Positions 1 through 9,170 of a stretch of DNA of 64,000 bases are shown here, in pieces. The stretch comes from Ohtaekwangia kribbensis. GTDB lineage: Bacteria; Bacteroidota; Bacteroidia; Cytophagales; Cyclobacteriaceae. A program made the position numbers and the translations under genes. The stretch covers positions 806,001 to 870,000 of the forward strand of contig NZ_JBHTKA010000001.1 of the NCBI RefSeq assembly GCF_042676245.1, in the 5' to 3' direction. The notes under the pieces are model-generated. The model saw only the letters and a program-made list of their open reading frames with translations. It ran no database searches and was not told the DNA's origin. Numbering within the stretch: the first letter of the stretch is position 1; the number at the start of each line of letters is the position of its first letter.

Positions 1-99
1 CATAACAGGCCTGTTCAGGAGTCATGACATCGGTTAGACTATACTCACCAACTCAAACAATAAACTATAAACAACAACCTATAAACAAAAAAACAAACT

Positions 100-642
100 C
101 TAGTTAGCACCGTTCGCATCGCGCACAGTTTTATTCGGTAGCCACAGAAAAAATTTGGACCCGGCTTTATATACCGAATGTACCGATACACTTCCGCCCA
201 TCTGCTCCAGCACTTCGCGCACCACGTGAAGTCCTATACCCAAACCTTTCGACTTTTCTGTTCCGCGGTAAAAGAGATCAAATACTTTTGATTCTGTTAC
301 GCGTTCCATTCCTATACCGTTATCAATCACGTTCACCGAACAGCTTGTAAAATTTACGTTCCCGAGTACTTCAATAAACTTCTTTTTTTTTTCATCATCG
401 CTGAACTGGATCGCATTATCAATGACATGCGCCAGGGCTACGCGAAACCGGCTTTCATTCATATATAGCTTTACGTGCTGCTCAACCTTTATGGTCACGG
501 CTATATTTTGCTCTCTGATTTTTTCGCTGTAGTCTGCCAACACTTTTCCAATCAGCTCGGCAAGATCAACCTGCTGATCCGGAGCATTCTTCTGCGAGCT
601 TTCCAGAGATTGTTCCAGATCATCTACCATACGTTTCACCAT
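100..642 (-). CDS. HATPase-only histidine-kinase-like protein
   Basis: This 180-residue protein consists almost entirely of a histidine-kinase ATP-binding domain. The N box (HVIDNAIQFS), the G1 box (DNGIGM) and the G2 box (GLGIGLHVV) are all present, so ATP binding should be intact. There is no recognisable H-box or dimerisation helix with a phosphoacceptor histidine, and an in-frame TAA lies three codons before the ATG, so the reading frame cannot be extended upstream. Either it is the 3' remnant of a longer kinase, or it is a stand-alone ATPase/anti-sigma-like or split-kinase partner. It points the same way as the response regulators further upstream but is separated from them by 340 bp. 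The function of the stand-alone form is inference. Confidence 0.75.
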   Translation of the reverse strand: MVKRMVDDLEQSLESSQKNAPDQQVDLAELIGKVLADYSEKIREQNIAVTIKVEQHVKLYMNESRFRVALAHVIDNAIQFSDDEKKKKFIEVLGNVNFTSCSVNVIDNGIGMERVTESKVFDLFYRGTEKSKGLGIGLHVVREVLEQMGGSVSVHSVYKAGSKFFLWLPNKTVRDANGAN

Positions 643-982
643 TGAGCGTTATCATTACTTTATCTTGTTGTACTGCCGCCATGTATATCCATGTTGACGA
701 TACAAAGATCCACTCCGGGCGAGCGCTAAACCTTTAGCAAAAAGAGGATTTTAAAAAATCAGGGACAGGATTAGATGCGTAAGTCTATACCCGTGATTTA
801 TAGTCTTTATCGGAAATATTCTGGGTAAATCCAGGGGAATGGATTAGATTTTCCTAAGGTATTCCCTTAGAAAAAGTAAGCCTGCAAAAATTAGAGTTGA
901 TTGAAAAGGTTGGCAGATAACCGGTATAGCTACGCACGAAAACCGTTGCTATACCCTAAAATCCTGAATACCGGGAAACTGG
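643..982. other. Gene-free spacer with a small inverted repeat
   Basis: This stretch holds no convincing reading frame on either strand. An 8-bp inverted repeat, GGTATAGC at 923-930 and GCTATACC at 948-955, lies just beyond the stop codon of the minus-strand NarL-type regulator. It has no T-run, so it is at best a weak RNA hairpin or protein site. Confidence 0.4.
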
Positions 983-1639
983 CTATATATTCACGATCTT
1001 GTTTTCGATCGCGTAACGTACCAGTTGTGCCGTGTTGGTAAGGTTCAGCTTTCCCTGGATGTTCAGCTTGTGTGTCTCAACCGTTTTTATATTAATGAAG
1101 AGTTGATCGGCAATTTCCTTTAAACTCTTGCCATGCGCGATCAGCGTTAATACCTCCAGCTCGCGTTTGGTGAGATCGGTTTTTACTTCGCGTGCACCCG
1201 GTGTCTTCTCTACTTTTTCCTGTGTATAGAAATCCTGGAATACAATCGTCATTACCTCGGGACTAAAATAGCGTTCACCTTTTATTACTGTGCGTATGGC
1301 GGTAAGCAACGCATCTTTACTTATATCTTTCAATACATAGCCTGCTATACCGGCTTTGATTCCGGCCGCTATAAATTCTTTATTCGCTTCCGCTGAAATT
1401 AAAATGATACGGATGTCAGGATTTATATCCGTGATCCAGCGCGTGGCTTCAATGCCCGACATACCCCGCATCTTGATATCCATTAAAAAAACATCAGGTA
1501 GTACGGTGTTGGTCAGGTTAACCGCCTCCTCTCCTCCCTGCACCATACCGATTACGGTTATATCCGGTACGTTCTCCAGCATGGAAGCAATCCCCTCACG
1601 CATCAGTCCATGATCATCTGCAATTGCTACTTTAATCAT
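983..1639 (-). CDS. NarL/FixJ-family response regulator
   Basis: A 218-residue cytoplasmic DNA-binding response regulator. The receiver domain occupies about residues 1-120, with the acidic pair in IADDH, the phospho-acceptor aspartate in VFLMDIKM, and the conserved lysine in GYVLKD. A LuxR-type helix-turn-helix fills about residues 150-215 (LTKRELEVLTLIAHG, then IKTVETH). It follows a single-domain receiver gene and a large PAS kinase on the same strand with a 57-bp gap. This suggests the kinase at 2043-5411 or its receiver partner feeds phosphate to it. That pairing is inferred from order only. The length is normal for the family. Confidence 0.93.
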   Translation of the reverse strand: MIKVAIADDHGLMREGIASMLENVPDITVIGMVQGGEEAVNLTNTVLPDVFLMDIKMRGMSGIEATRWITDINPDIRIILISAEANKEFIAAGIKAGIAGYVLKDISKDALLTAIRTVIKGERYFSPEVMTIVFQDFYTQEKVEKTPGAREVKTDLTKRELEVLTLIAHGKSLKEIADQLFINIKTVETHKLNIQGKLNLTNTAQLVRYAIENKIVNI

Positions 1640-1696
1640 CTCTAACAGTTTAGTTCAATAAGCTGTATGTTTGCAACGGTATATATACTTCAAAAA

Positions 1697-2107
1697 TCAA
1701 ATTCCGGCAAGTACTTCGTGTATTGTGTCCAATATTGTTTCGATCGTGCCGGGTTTCCGAATAAATTTTACCGCTCCCATCGCCAGCACTTTATCTTTAC
1801 TCTCCTGTTCGGGTTTTGCAGAGAATACAATAACGGGTATATTTTGCCACAATGTATTCGCCTTCAGTGTTTCGATCAGCATATAGCCATCCATAACTGG
1901 CATCAATAAATCCGTTATCACCAAATCCGGCACAGCCTCGCGTACCTTGTCCACGGCATCCTGACCATTTACGGCAGCCATCGTTTCATACCCTTCCATG
2001 GCCAGTACCTGGACTATACTTTTCAGAAGATCAGCGGTATCATCAACTACCAGTATTCTCTTGCCTTCCATCGATGGGTATGGATATTGTAAAGGTTGTT
2101 CCTTCAT
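1697..2107 (-). CDS. Single-domain response regulator (CheY-like receiver)
   Basis: A stand-alone receiver domain of 136 residues with no output domain. Visible landmarks are RILVVDD near the start, the phospho-acceptor in LVITDLLMP, and the FIRKPG lysine. The 5' end overlaps the 3' end of the upstream PAS kinase gene by 65 bp. An internal ATG at 2069-2071 (MEGKRILVVDD) would shorten the overlap to 29 bp and remove a 12-residue tail, so it is a credible alternative start. The overlap implies translational coupling and a kinase-receiver pair. It could act as a phosphate shuttle to the NarL-type regulator downstream or as a phosphate sink. Confidence 0.88.
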   Translation of the reverse strand: MKEQPLQYPYPSMEGKRILVVDDTADLLKSIVQVLAMEGYETMAAVNGQDAVDKVREAVPDLVITDLLMPVMDGYMLIETLKANTLWQNIPVIVFSAKPEQESKDKVLAMGAVKFIRKPGTIETILDTIHEVLAGI

Positions 2108-5100
2108 TTAATTTACTCTCAACCTGTATTACTCCGTCCAGTAAATCTACCGTTTTTCTAACAATCGACAATCCAAGTCCCGTACCTTGTATGGCACCGG
2201 CATTGGAAGCACGATGAAACGAATGAAATAATTTTTCGCGGTCTTCATCCGGTATACCCAGCCCTTCGTCCTTTACTTTCAGTTGCAGGGTATTGGTAGC
2301 GCAACTGATCGTTACCCATACTATATTCTTGCCGGGTGAGAACTTGATTGCGTTGGTAAGCAAATTTACCAGGATGATGCGCATCATGCGCGGATCGCTT
2401 GCAATAGTTTTCTGATCGCAGCCCAACGCCATGTGAATGTGATGCGTGCGTCCGGTGCTCTCGTATACTTCGCTGGCTATCTTTTCGAAGAAGGCCGGCA
2501 TTTCGATCGGTGCTACATTTACCTGCACCTTACCTGACTCTGCTTTACCTACGGTCAGTACATCTTCCAGCAGGTAATTCATGTGTTCTACCTGCCGCAC
2601 AATGTCATCAAGTTTCTTGTCTACATCTTCGGGAGTAATTTTCGCTTTATAGCGCCTGATGAAACCGGTAGCGAGTGATATTGTAGAGAGCGGTGTCCTG
2701 AATTCATGCGAAGCCATGGAAACAAATTTTGTCTTCAGATCTGCCAGTTCTTTCTCTTTCTGCAGGGCATCGTTCAATTCACGCGTACGGTCCTGCACCA
2801 TTTTCTCCAGTCCTTTCCGATAGTCGATGAGCTCGGTAATATTCTGCGCCACGATAATTATACCTCTGATCTGGTCCTGCGCATCATAGCGTGGCGAAGC
2901 GCTCAGCAACAGTATAATCGATTCGTTGTTCTTGGTTATCACCGGTAACTCGAAATTGGTAAGGGAGTGGCCGTGTAAAACGCGCGTCAGTAAATGATCT
3001 ACCGTTTCGCGGTAAGGTTTCTCAACAAATTCATCAATCCACTTTTTACCGTATGCATCTGCTTTGCTGTACTGCATTACTTCTGCTGTTACATCATTCC
3101 ACTCATTTATATACCCGTTCTGATCCAAACCGAAAATAGGAACATTGGATGTTTCAATGAGAACAGACAACTCCTTGGCTATACTGGTAATTTTATTTTC
3201 GTATGCTTTCTGCGATCCTATATCCCGGTAGGTGGAAACGATACCTTTTACACTCGGTATATGCGAGAGGTTGATGGACGTACCCTGCATCCAGATCCAG
3301 CCTCCATCCTTATGACGTGCGCGGCATGTAATGGACACCAGCTTGCCCGGGTTCTCCATAACAACGGTCCACTCGCGCGCATACTGTTCAAAATCATCGG
3401 GATGAACGAAGTCATGTCCTTTGATCTCGCGGATCTCTTCCCATGTATATCCCAGCTTACGTGTAAAGCTCGGACTGGCATAGAATATATTTCCTTCCAG
3501 GTCTACGAGTGCAAATACATCATCGCTATATTCTACTACCGCCCTGAATTTCTCCTCACTTTCACGCAGAGCAATTTCGGCAGTCTTCACAGCCGTAGTA
3601 TCGCGAAGATTTATACAGTAGCCTATCAACTGCCCGGCTTCATCGTTCACCAGTGTAATGGTAACAGCTACCCAGTACAAAGTCCCCCCGCTGGCAGTGG
3701 ATTGCACTTCATATTGCACTAGTTCGCCCTGCCGCGCACGTTCGAGCATCCCCATAAAAGGCTCTCTCCGCTCTTCCTGGATATAGTCCGCTATATTGGC
3801 GCCTACTTCCGGTTCACGCTGAAAATAGTACATCATACGCTCTTCGTATGCACGGTTATACGCAATGATGTGATAGTCTTTTGCGAGCAATATATAGGCA
3901 TCCGGTGTACTGTTAAAAATAGCCCGCAGGTTGGCTTCCGATTGCTGCACAATTTTCTCGCGTGCCTTCTTCTCCGTAATGTCCATCGACATAATGATAA
4001 CATGCGTTACCTTGCCGAACTGTCGCACGGGTTCATACCGCAGCAAGTGAACAACTTCACGCTCGGGTGTTGAAATATAGGCTTCGGTAACAACGGCTTC
4101 ACCATTCAGCGCCTGTATATATAGCTGCAATGCCAGGTCTCTCCGCTCTTTCACCACCACATCAGTAAGCCGCATGCCGCGCTTGGGTTTAATACCTGCG
4201 GCACCGCCAATAAATGTCTCGAACGTTTTATTAAAAAGTACAACGGTATTATTGGCATCGAGCAACAATATACCTTCTTGTGTATTGGAGAAAATGATAT
4301 CGAGGTTGCGCCTGTATTCGCTTAGCAACTCGTCTTTCTGCCGGATAATTTCTTCGGCCTGATCGCGGATCGTTGCCTTTGCATGTTCAAGCTTGTCATT
4401 CAGCTCGACCAGGTTTTCATTGGAGGTAATGAGTTCTTCATTGGTAGTAGTCAGTTCTTCCAGTGCAGCGCGCAACTCTTCGTTGGCAGCGGCTGTTTCA
4501 TGATTGGAAGCCTGCAACTCGCGGTTTACATATTGCAGCCGGTTGGCGTTCATCTTTTGCTGCAGATCTTTTCGGTTCAGTGAATTGGTATTGAACAGAA
4601 TCAGCAAGGCAAAAACAATAATGAAACTGAGGACAATACTGGTTACTCCCAACTCGGTGGAAAGCATATTATACCAGTGCGCCCATAACCGTATATAGCC
4701 TATAAGCAACGGCAGTATAATTACCAACGGTATGAGTACACGCGCAATAACACTACCGGCATAGGGACTGGTAAATTGCTTCATCAGTCCTTTATCGGCA
4801 TGGGCCAGCAACAAGGCTACCGATAGAAACAGAAAACTCACCGAGGTTAATGCGGCCATGGGATAATAATACCGCGACAAGTAAAACTCGGGCACGCGGT
4901 ACATATAGCCCAGCAGAAAGAACAATGCGTTCAGCATCACGATGAGCGCGCAGCACTGGGCCAATGCCACGGTTCTGTTCTTCTTTGAAAAAACAGTAAG
5001 CAGTATAATTATGATGAGTAGAAAATTAACAGCCGTAACCAGCGGCATACCTTCGCGGTTCTCGTTCTTTTCGGCCAGCACTCGATCGGTATATAAAAAT

Positions 5101-5411
5101 GTATCCAGTACAAAGTCAAGACCGAATACGACCTGTATGATTTTGTACGTTGAGACAAAGACCATAATGGCGATCAGAATATAGGCCAATCGTTGCTGCA
5201 CTACCGTCCTTTCTTTCCGAACAAAGAGTGCTAACACACAAATAGCCAATATCAACATCAATGCCGTTAAAGGGCTCATTGGCATGGTGCCGGGTAACGG
5301 TCGCCTGAGAAGCTCTATATTGAATTGCCAGCCCGCCAGTCCCAGCAACGCTATAAGCAGAACAGCCACTGAAAAAAAACGGGACCAACGCGCAACGTAG
5401 TTACCTTCCAT
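2043..5411 (-). CDS. Eight-TM multi-PAS sensor histidine kinase
   Basis: A 1122-residue membrane kinase. The first 275 residues contain about eight hydrophobic segments (near 13-30, 48-65, 76-95, 123-140, 148-167, 184-203, 222-242 and 254-272), resembling an integral-membrane sensor. A coiled coil rich in Asn-Glu-Glu-Leu repeats follows at about 290-370. Four PAS domains come next (about 372-870, with PAC-type segments such as YRDIG). Then comes a HisKA dimerisation domain with the phosphoacceptor in SHEFRTPL near residue 900, and a HATPase domain with DEGLGIPD and GTGLGLSIV. The ligand is unknown. The gene heads a minus-strand operon with a receiver protein and a NarL-type regulator. It carries no receiver domain of its own, so phosphate must pass to those partners. 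Confidence 0.92.
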   Translation of the reverse strand: MEGNYVARWSRFFSVAVLLIALLGLAGWQFNIELLRRPLPGTMPMSPLTALMLILAICVLALFVRKERTVVQQRLAYILIAIMVFVSTYKIIQVVFGLDFVLDTFLYTDRVLAEKNENREGMPLVTAVNFLLIIIILLTVFSKKNRTVALAQCCALIVMLNALFFLLGYMYRVPEFYLSRYYYPMAALTSVSFLFLSVALLLAHADKGLMKQFTSPYAGSVIARVLIPLVIILPLLIGYIRLWAHWYNMLSTELGVTSIVLSFIIVFALLILFNTNSLNRKDLQQKMNANRLQYVNRELQASNHETAAANEELRAALEELTTTNEELITSNENLVELNDKLEHAKATIRDQAEEIIRQKDELLSEYRRNLDIIFSNTQEGILLLDANNTVVLFNKTFETFIGGAAGIKPKRGMRLTDVVVKERRDLALQLYIQALNGEAVVTEAYISTPEREVVHLLRYEPVRQFGKVTHVIIMSMDITEKKAREKIVQQSEANLRAIFNSTPDAYILLAKDYHIIAYNRAYEERMMYYFQREPEVGANIADYIQEERREPFMGMLERARQGELVQYEVQSTASGGTLYWVAVTITLVNDEAGQLIGYCINLRDTTAVKTAEIALRESEEKFRAVVEYSDDVFALVDLEGNIFYASPSFTRKLGYTWEEIREIKGHDFVHPDDFEQYAREWTVVMENPGKLVSITCRARHKDGGWIWMQGTSINLSHIPSVKGIVSTYRDIGSQKAYENKITSIAKELSVLIETSNVPIFGLDQNGYINEWNDVTAEVMQYSKADAYGKKWIDEFVEKPYRETVDHLLTRVLHGHSLTNFELPVITKNNESIILLLSASPRYDAQDQIRGIIIVAQNITELIDYRKGLEKMVQDRTRELNDALQKEKELADLKTKFVSMASHEFRTPLSTISLATGFIRRYKAKITPEDVDKKLDDIVRQVEHMNYLLEDVLTVGKAESGKVQVNVAPIEMPAFFEKIASEVYESTGRTHHIHMALGCDQKTIASDPRMMRIILVNLLTNAIKFSPGKNIVWVTISCATNTLQLKVKDEGLGIPDEDREKLFHSFHRASNAGAIQGTGLGLSIVRKTVDLLDGVIQVESKLNEGTTFTISIPIDGRQENTGS

Positions 5412-5514
5412 AGTTAACAGTCATCATGAACCATAGAAAGATATAAAAATAGTGCGATACAACGATTATCCGCCAGTGTGCGCCATCTGTGGCAAAAACG
5501 TAACGCTGTGTGTA

Positions 5515-5964
5515 CTAACGCGCTTCTTTGCTGAGAACTTTGCCAGCGGGATCAAGAACCACGTGCAGGTCTTCATCATCAGACGACAGATCTACTGCAT
5601 AACGTTTATTGCCGGGCTCCTGTATATAGATGTAGTTGCTGCCGTCATATCCTTTATCAAGATAACTTTCGCGCACCACGCGCATCACTGCAGGCGGAAA
5701 CTGATCGGGCGATAAAGCATCTGTTGTTCGCAACCATTTACCATCCAGGCTTACTTCGATGTTGCGAAGTACCGGTACATGAATGATGGAAGCGATGTAC
5801 TTCTTCCGGTTCTTGTCAAGTACCCACAGCGTAATGGGATGCTTGTCGCTTTGCTGTGTTACAACGGTACGGATATTCGCAGGTACCTCGGCTTCCTTCA
5901 CCTGTTGTGCCCATGCTGTCGTGCCTATACACCACAGCAGAAAAATTGAAAGTATATACTTCAT
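5515..5964 (-). CDS. Secreted PepSY-like protein
   Basis: A 149-residue protein with a clear signal peptide (hydrophobic stretch from residue 4, cleavage after AWAQ). The remainder fits the PepSY-like/beta-lactamase-inhibitor-like fold common in Bacteroidota: a VPANIRTVVTQQ helix, then paired strands with YAVDLSSDDEDLHVVLDPAGKVL near the C-terminus. Such proteins are periplasmic and of unknown substrate. The gene lies 103 bp upstream of the PAS kinase start on the same strand, so it may share its regulation. Its 5' leader contains a strong hairpin followed by a T-run (5991-6029), which could attenuate it. The family call is moderately secure; the role is unknown. Confidence 0.72.
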   Translation of the reverse strand: MKYILSIFLLWCIGTTAWAQQVKEAEVPANIRTVVTQQSDKHPITLWVLDKNRKKYIASIIHVPVLRNIEVSLDGKWLRTTDALSPDQFPPAVMRVVRESYLDKGYDGSNYIYIQEPGNKRYAVDLSSDDEDLHVVLDPAGKVLSKEAR

Positions 5965-5990
5965 CGTTATGATGATTACAGTGTCTCATT

Positions 5991-6029
5991 TAAAAAAGGC
6001 AGGGAGACTCTTTCGAATCCATCCCTGCC
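5991..6029 (-). terminator. Terminator-like hairpin in the leader of the PepSY-like gene
   Basis: On the minus strand an 8-bp perfect stem (GGCAGGGA at 5998-6005 against TCCCTGCC at 6022-6029) is followed directly by TTTTTT. It lies about 30 bp upstream of the ATG at 5964, in the direction of that gene. It therefore behaves either as a leader attenuator or as the end of a short separate transcript. Confidence 0.6.
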
Positions 6030-6045
6030 GGCCAACCTAGACATT

Positions 6046-6072
6046 AAAAGAAAAGAGAGGGTCTTTTCTTTT
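6046..6072. repeat. 11-bp perfect inverted repeat in a divergent intergenic region
   Basis: AAAAGAAAAGA at 6046-6056 is mirrored by TCTTTTCTTTT at 6062-6072 with a 5-base loop. It lies just upstream of the leader hairpin and could form an alternative structure with it, or be a regulator site between the divergently read PepSY-like and TPR-LytTR genes. The rest of 5965-6316 holds no gene. Confidence 0.5.
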
Positions 6073-6316
6073 TACCTGTCGTGTGTACGATGCCGTACAA
6101 CGATCCGCTAATATTCATAAGCCTGCCACATGAACATGCAGGTTTATTCTATTTATCGGATAAAAATCACGGTCGTTTTCAAACCTTTTACGCAAAAATC
6201 GTTTCTAAGATGTGAAAGCTTATGCATCATGGTACTCAACCATCGTAGTGTGGTGTTGAAATAGAGTTCTGGCAGATTGACGTATCGTGATTTTTTAAAC
6301 TCTAAACCTGTGTGGT

Positions 6317-7972
6317 ATGAAAAAACTGTTGTTGTTTGCGCTTACCCTGTACGTTGTATCGCTTCATAGTGTAGCTGCCCAATCGTTGCAACCCCTGACG
6401 GGCAAAGACTCGGTCAACATATTGCTCGGATTTTCCAAAAAGATATACAAAACAGATGTTGACAAAGCCCTCTGTCTCACCAAGCGCGCGTACCGCCATG
6501 CACAGGAAGCACGCAGTATGGATGGTGAAGCGCGATCGTCACTCATGCTCGGCATTCTTTACAAAGAAGTAAACAACTATACCGAGTCACTGAACGCTTA
6601 CCAGCATGCTCTTCGCTTGTTTGAAAAACTGAATGACTCTACGCAGATCGGACTTACCTACAACGGCATGGGCGGAGTATACCTGTTCAACCTGAATCAC
6701 GTTACGTGGTCTGCCTATTACTTCGGCAAGGCGCGTGCGTACCTGCAACACGATTCTGTTAACCTGGCGCTTCCGCTTACCAACCTCGGCTCGCTGAAAC
6801 TACGAACCGGCAAATTAGATGAAGCCCTCGCACTATACGAAACAGCCTATAGCTTGCAGGTAAAGTATAACGACCTGCCGCGCATGAGCACTACGCTGAA
6901 CAACATTGCTACATTGCTCGATTCAAAGAAAGAATATGCAAAGAGTAAAGAATACTATGCAAGAAGCCTGGAGATTGAGAAAATACTTGAAAATCCCAAA
7001 GGTATTTCGTGGACATTGCTTGGACTTGCAGGAGCATGCTGCATGAACAACGAACATGAACAAGCGGAAGTACATGTGCGCGAAGCGATGGGCATTGCAA
7101 AAAAATATTCCCTGCATAAAAACTATATACATGCCCTGCAATACCTGGCGTATGAATGTGAGCATACTCACAAGCTGAAAGAAGCCAAAAGCTTTGCCTT
7201 GCAAGCCAGCAGCCTTGCTGATAAACATAACCTGTCGCACGTAAAAGGTGAACTATACCAGCAGCTTGCTTTTGTTTGCGAAAAGATGGGCGAGCTGAAG
7301 CAGGCGCTGCACTACCAGCAAAAACATAGTATATATAAAGATTCGTTGGCTGAAGCTGAACGCAAAGCAGCCGATGAAGTTGCAGAGCTTAAGGATAAAC
7401 CAGCACTTGCTTCAGCACCGGGTGCCACGAACGATTACTGGCCCTGGTTAAGTTTCGCTGTGATCTGTACAGCATCCATCGGGTTTATATTTCTGCGAAA
7501 GGCAAAGCATCCGCATCAAACAGAAATAACGGAAGTACCCGGGACTCCGGTTGACGAAACGCCATCACCTGCTATAGATATACCTATACCATCACAACCC
7601 GAAAACAACGGACAGGCTACCCTACCGGATAGGGTACACCTGGAGGTGATTAACGGGCAAGGCATGAAGATCATCAACCTGGACAATATTCAATGGTTTC
7701 AGAAGGATGGCAAATCATATCATGCCTTTACGGAGAAAGGTAATTACCGCGTGCGCCAGAATATGACCGAACTGGAGGAATCATTGCCGCGGGGCCGCTT
7801 CTTCCGCATCAATCGCACGGTGATCATCAACATGGATGCGATGAACAATTATTCCTTCTGGGAGAATCACAAGTATATCATTCGCATGAAGGATGAGCAG
7901 AAAACAGAATTTACGATTTCACGCAACCGGCTCCGTGAGATGAAAGAGAGCTTCAATGTATTTGAGCACTAG
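6317..7972 (+). CDS. Membrane-anchored TPR-LytTR transcription regulator
   Basis: A 551-residue protein with three parts. Residues 1-21 form a signal peptide ending AAQ. Residues about 30-350 are tandem tetratricopeptide repeats, with repeated motifs such as GLTYNGMGGVY and STTLNNIATLL. A single transmembrane helix at about 372-392 (WPWLSFAVICTASIGFIFL) is followed by a low-complexity Pro/Glu linker. The last 105 residues form a LytTR DNA-binding domain (IQWFQKDGKSY, then RFFRINRTVIIN). This topology places the TPR array in the periplasm and the DNA-binding domain in the cytoplasm, giving a one-component sensor-regulator with no kinase. Similar TPR-LytTR proteins occur in Bacteroidota; the signal and targets are unknown. 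It converges with the sigma factor gene, overlapping by 20 bp at the 3' ends. Confidence 0.87.
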   Translation: MKKLLLFALTLYVVSLHSVAAQSLQPLTGKDSVNILLGFSKKIYKTDVDKALCLTKRAYRHAQEARSMDGEARSSLMLGILYKEVNNYTESLNAYQHALRLFEKLNDSTQIGLTYNGMGGVYLFNLNHVTWSAYYFGKARAYLQHDSVNLALPLTNLGSLKLRTGKLDEALALYETAYSLQVKYNDLPRMSTTLNNIATLLDSKKEYAKSKEYYARSLEIEKILENPKGISWTLLGLAGACCMNNEHEQAEVHVREAMGIAKKYSLHKNYIHALQYLAYECEHTHKLKEAKSFALQASSLADKHNLSHVKGELYQQLAFVCEKMGELKQALHYQQKHSIYKDSLAEAERKAADEVAELKDKPALASAPGATNDYWPWLSFAVICTASIGFIFLRKAKHPHQTEITEVPGTPVDETPSPAIDIPIPSQPENNGQATLPDRVHLEVINGQGMKIINLDNIQWFQKDGKSYHAFTEKGNYRVRQNMTELEESLPRGRFFRINRTVIINMDAMNNYSFWENHKYIIRMKDEQKTEFTISRNRLREMKESFNVFEH

Positions 7973-8684
7973 CGATCGCAGCATAATCTGCCTGTTGCAA
8001 TTGTGACGCTATATATTCCTGTACTTTGCGGATGCGTGCAGTATCAAATTTACCGGTTTGCGCATTGACGCGACCGTCATCAATGAAGCATTGTTTTTTA
8101 CGCGGACACTGACAGGCTTGTCCCGATCGCAGCAAACTACATTTACCGGCCATCCAGTTACGCAGGTCTTTTCGAGAGCGTGATAGTTTCTGGCGGTAAT
8201 TATCGGGAGTTATTTTCAACACTCGTGCAGCAGCCTGGTGGTCCATTCGAAATATATCGGCCAGTACCAGCGTCATACGCTGGTCTTCACTGAGACACAG
8301 CAATACGCCCGAGAAGTAATCATTCAGGAAGTTATCCGGAAATATAGTCTCTTCAGCCAGTGTGTCATCCGCAGCGGCAAATGCCTGTTGACGCTGGAGT
8401 GATCGCTCCCTGCGCATCTGTTGTAAAACATGATTTACGGTGATACGGTATAACCATGTAGTAAACGAACTTTGCTGCTTGAATTGCGGAAGGTGCTCCC
8501 ACACAATCGCCCATATATCCTGCGTTGCATCTTCAGCTTCAGCGGCATTGCGACCTAACTGTTTTACCAGCCGCATCACAAAACCGGTATGGCGCGCAAA
8601 CAATACCTCTGCTGCTTTATGGTCGCCTCTTCCTGCAACAGCAACCAGTTCTTCATCATTATAACGGAGTAAATCCAAACGCAT
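7953..8684 (-). CDS. Sigma-70 family (ECF-like) factor with Cys-rich C-terminal tail
   Basis: A 243-residue sigma factor. Region 2 lies at about residues 20-95 (AAEDATQDIWAIVWEHLPQF, then FTTWLYRITVNHVL) and region 4 at about 125-180, ending in the DNA-binding helix (YRQKLSRSRKDLR). Beyond region 4 there is a tail of about 65 residues containing four cysteines (GKCSLL, ACQC, KKQC). Such tails occur in a group of Bacteroidota sigma factors and could bind metal or sense redox state (inference). The next gene upstream (8697-9170) ends 12 bp before this start, so the two are probably co-transcribed. No anti-sigma gene is adjacent. Confidence 0.87.
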   Translation of the reverse strand: MRLDLLRYNDEELVAVAGRGDHKAAEVLFARHTGFVMRLVKQLGRNAAEAEDATQDIWAIVWEHLPQFKQQSSFTTWLYRITVNHVLQQMRRERSLQRQQAFAAADDTLAEETIFPDNFLNDYFSGVLLCLSEDQRMTLVLADIFRMDHQAAARVLKITPDNYRQKLSRSRKDLRNWMAGKCSLLRSGQACQCPRKKQCFIDDGRVNAQTGKFDTARIRKVQEYIASQLQQADYAAIASAQIH

Positions 8685-8696
8685 ACAACGGTAGGG

Positions 8697-9170
8697 TTAT
8701 GCACACTTTGCAGCATGCTCTTTATCCGCGATCATATCCACCAGATCATCAAACCCGATAGATAACTGCCGGGCGGGCCACTGCACGTTACCGCGTCTTA
8801 TTATACACTCATGCTCTGCGCAGTTCCAGTGAACGGCTGTTGCCTGCGTAAAGAAAGTTTTGGTCTCCGCACATAGTACTTCCAATTCTGCAAAAACATC
8901 CGCAGGTATAACCTCGTGGTGAATTGGCGGAGTGACCAGCGTTGGCTGAATACGGATCTGGGTTATATCACGTGAAAGCTCGCGCGATATGAGAAAGCCC
9001 AGTCCAAACCACAGCACACGATCGGATAAAGGGGTTTTAACCTGCAACACAACGGCACCACTACTGTGAAACGAGAGTGCCTCCACAACAACCGGTTGCC
9101 GCGCCTGAAACCGGACACTGGCTATACCATCGGAGTGTCTTTCAACACGGGGATTTAGGGTGATCTTCAT
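8697..9170 (-). CDS. Unknown protein co-transcribed with a sigma factor
   Basis: I do not recognise this 157-residue protein. I chose the internal ATG at 9168-9170 because MKITLNPRVERH is a more natural N-terminus; a start at 9200 adds ten residues. There is no signal peptide or transmembrane helix. It shows alternating beta-prone segments and, towards the end, HWNCAEHECIIRR, which clusters two histidines and two cysteines and could bind metal. Cysteine also lies in VLCAET and at the end (AAKCA). The 12-bp gap to the downstream sigma factor suggests translation from one transcript and possibly a regulatory role. That is inference from position only. Confidence 0.6.
   Translation of the reverse strand: MKITLNPRVERHSDGIASVRFQARQPVVVEALSFHSSGAVVLQVKTPLSDRVLWFGLGFLISRELSRDITQIRIQPTLVTPPIHHEVIPADVFAELEVLCAETKTFFTQATAVHWNCAEHECIIRRGNVQWPARQLSIGFDDLVDMIADKEHAAKCA

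Noticed and set aside
2994..3722. A 242-codon plus-strand frame inside the PAS kinase
   Set aside because: It is antisense to well-conserved PAS domains, has no family resemblance, and is explained by codon structure of the real gene.
5998..6035. TTCGAATCC followed by CCTGCCGGCCA, resembling the 3' end of a tRNA
   Set aside because: The T-arm stem does not pair and no D or anticodon arm can be drawn upstream. The hairpin with a T-run on the other strand explains the sequence better.
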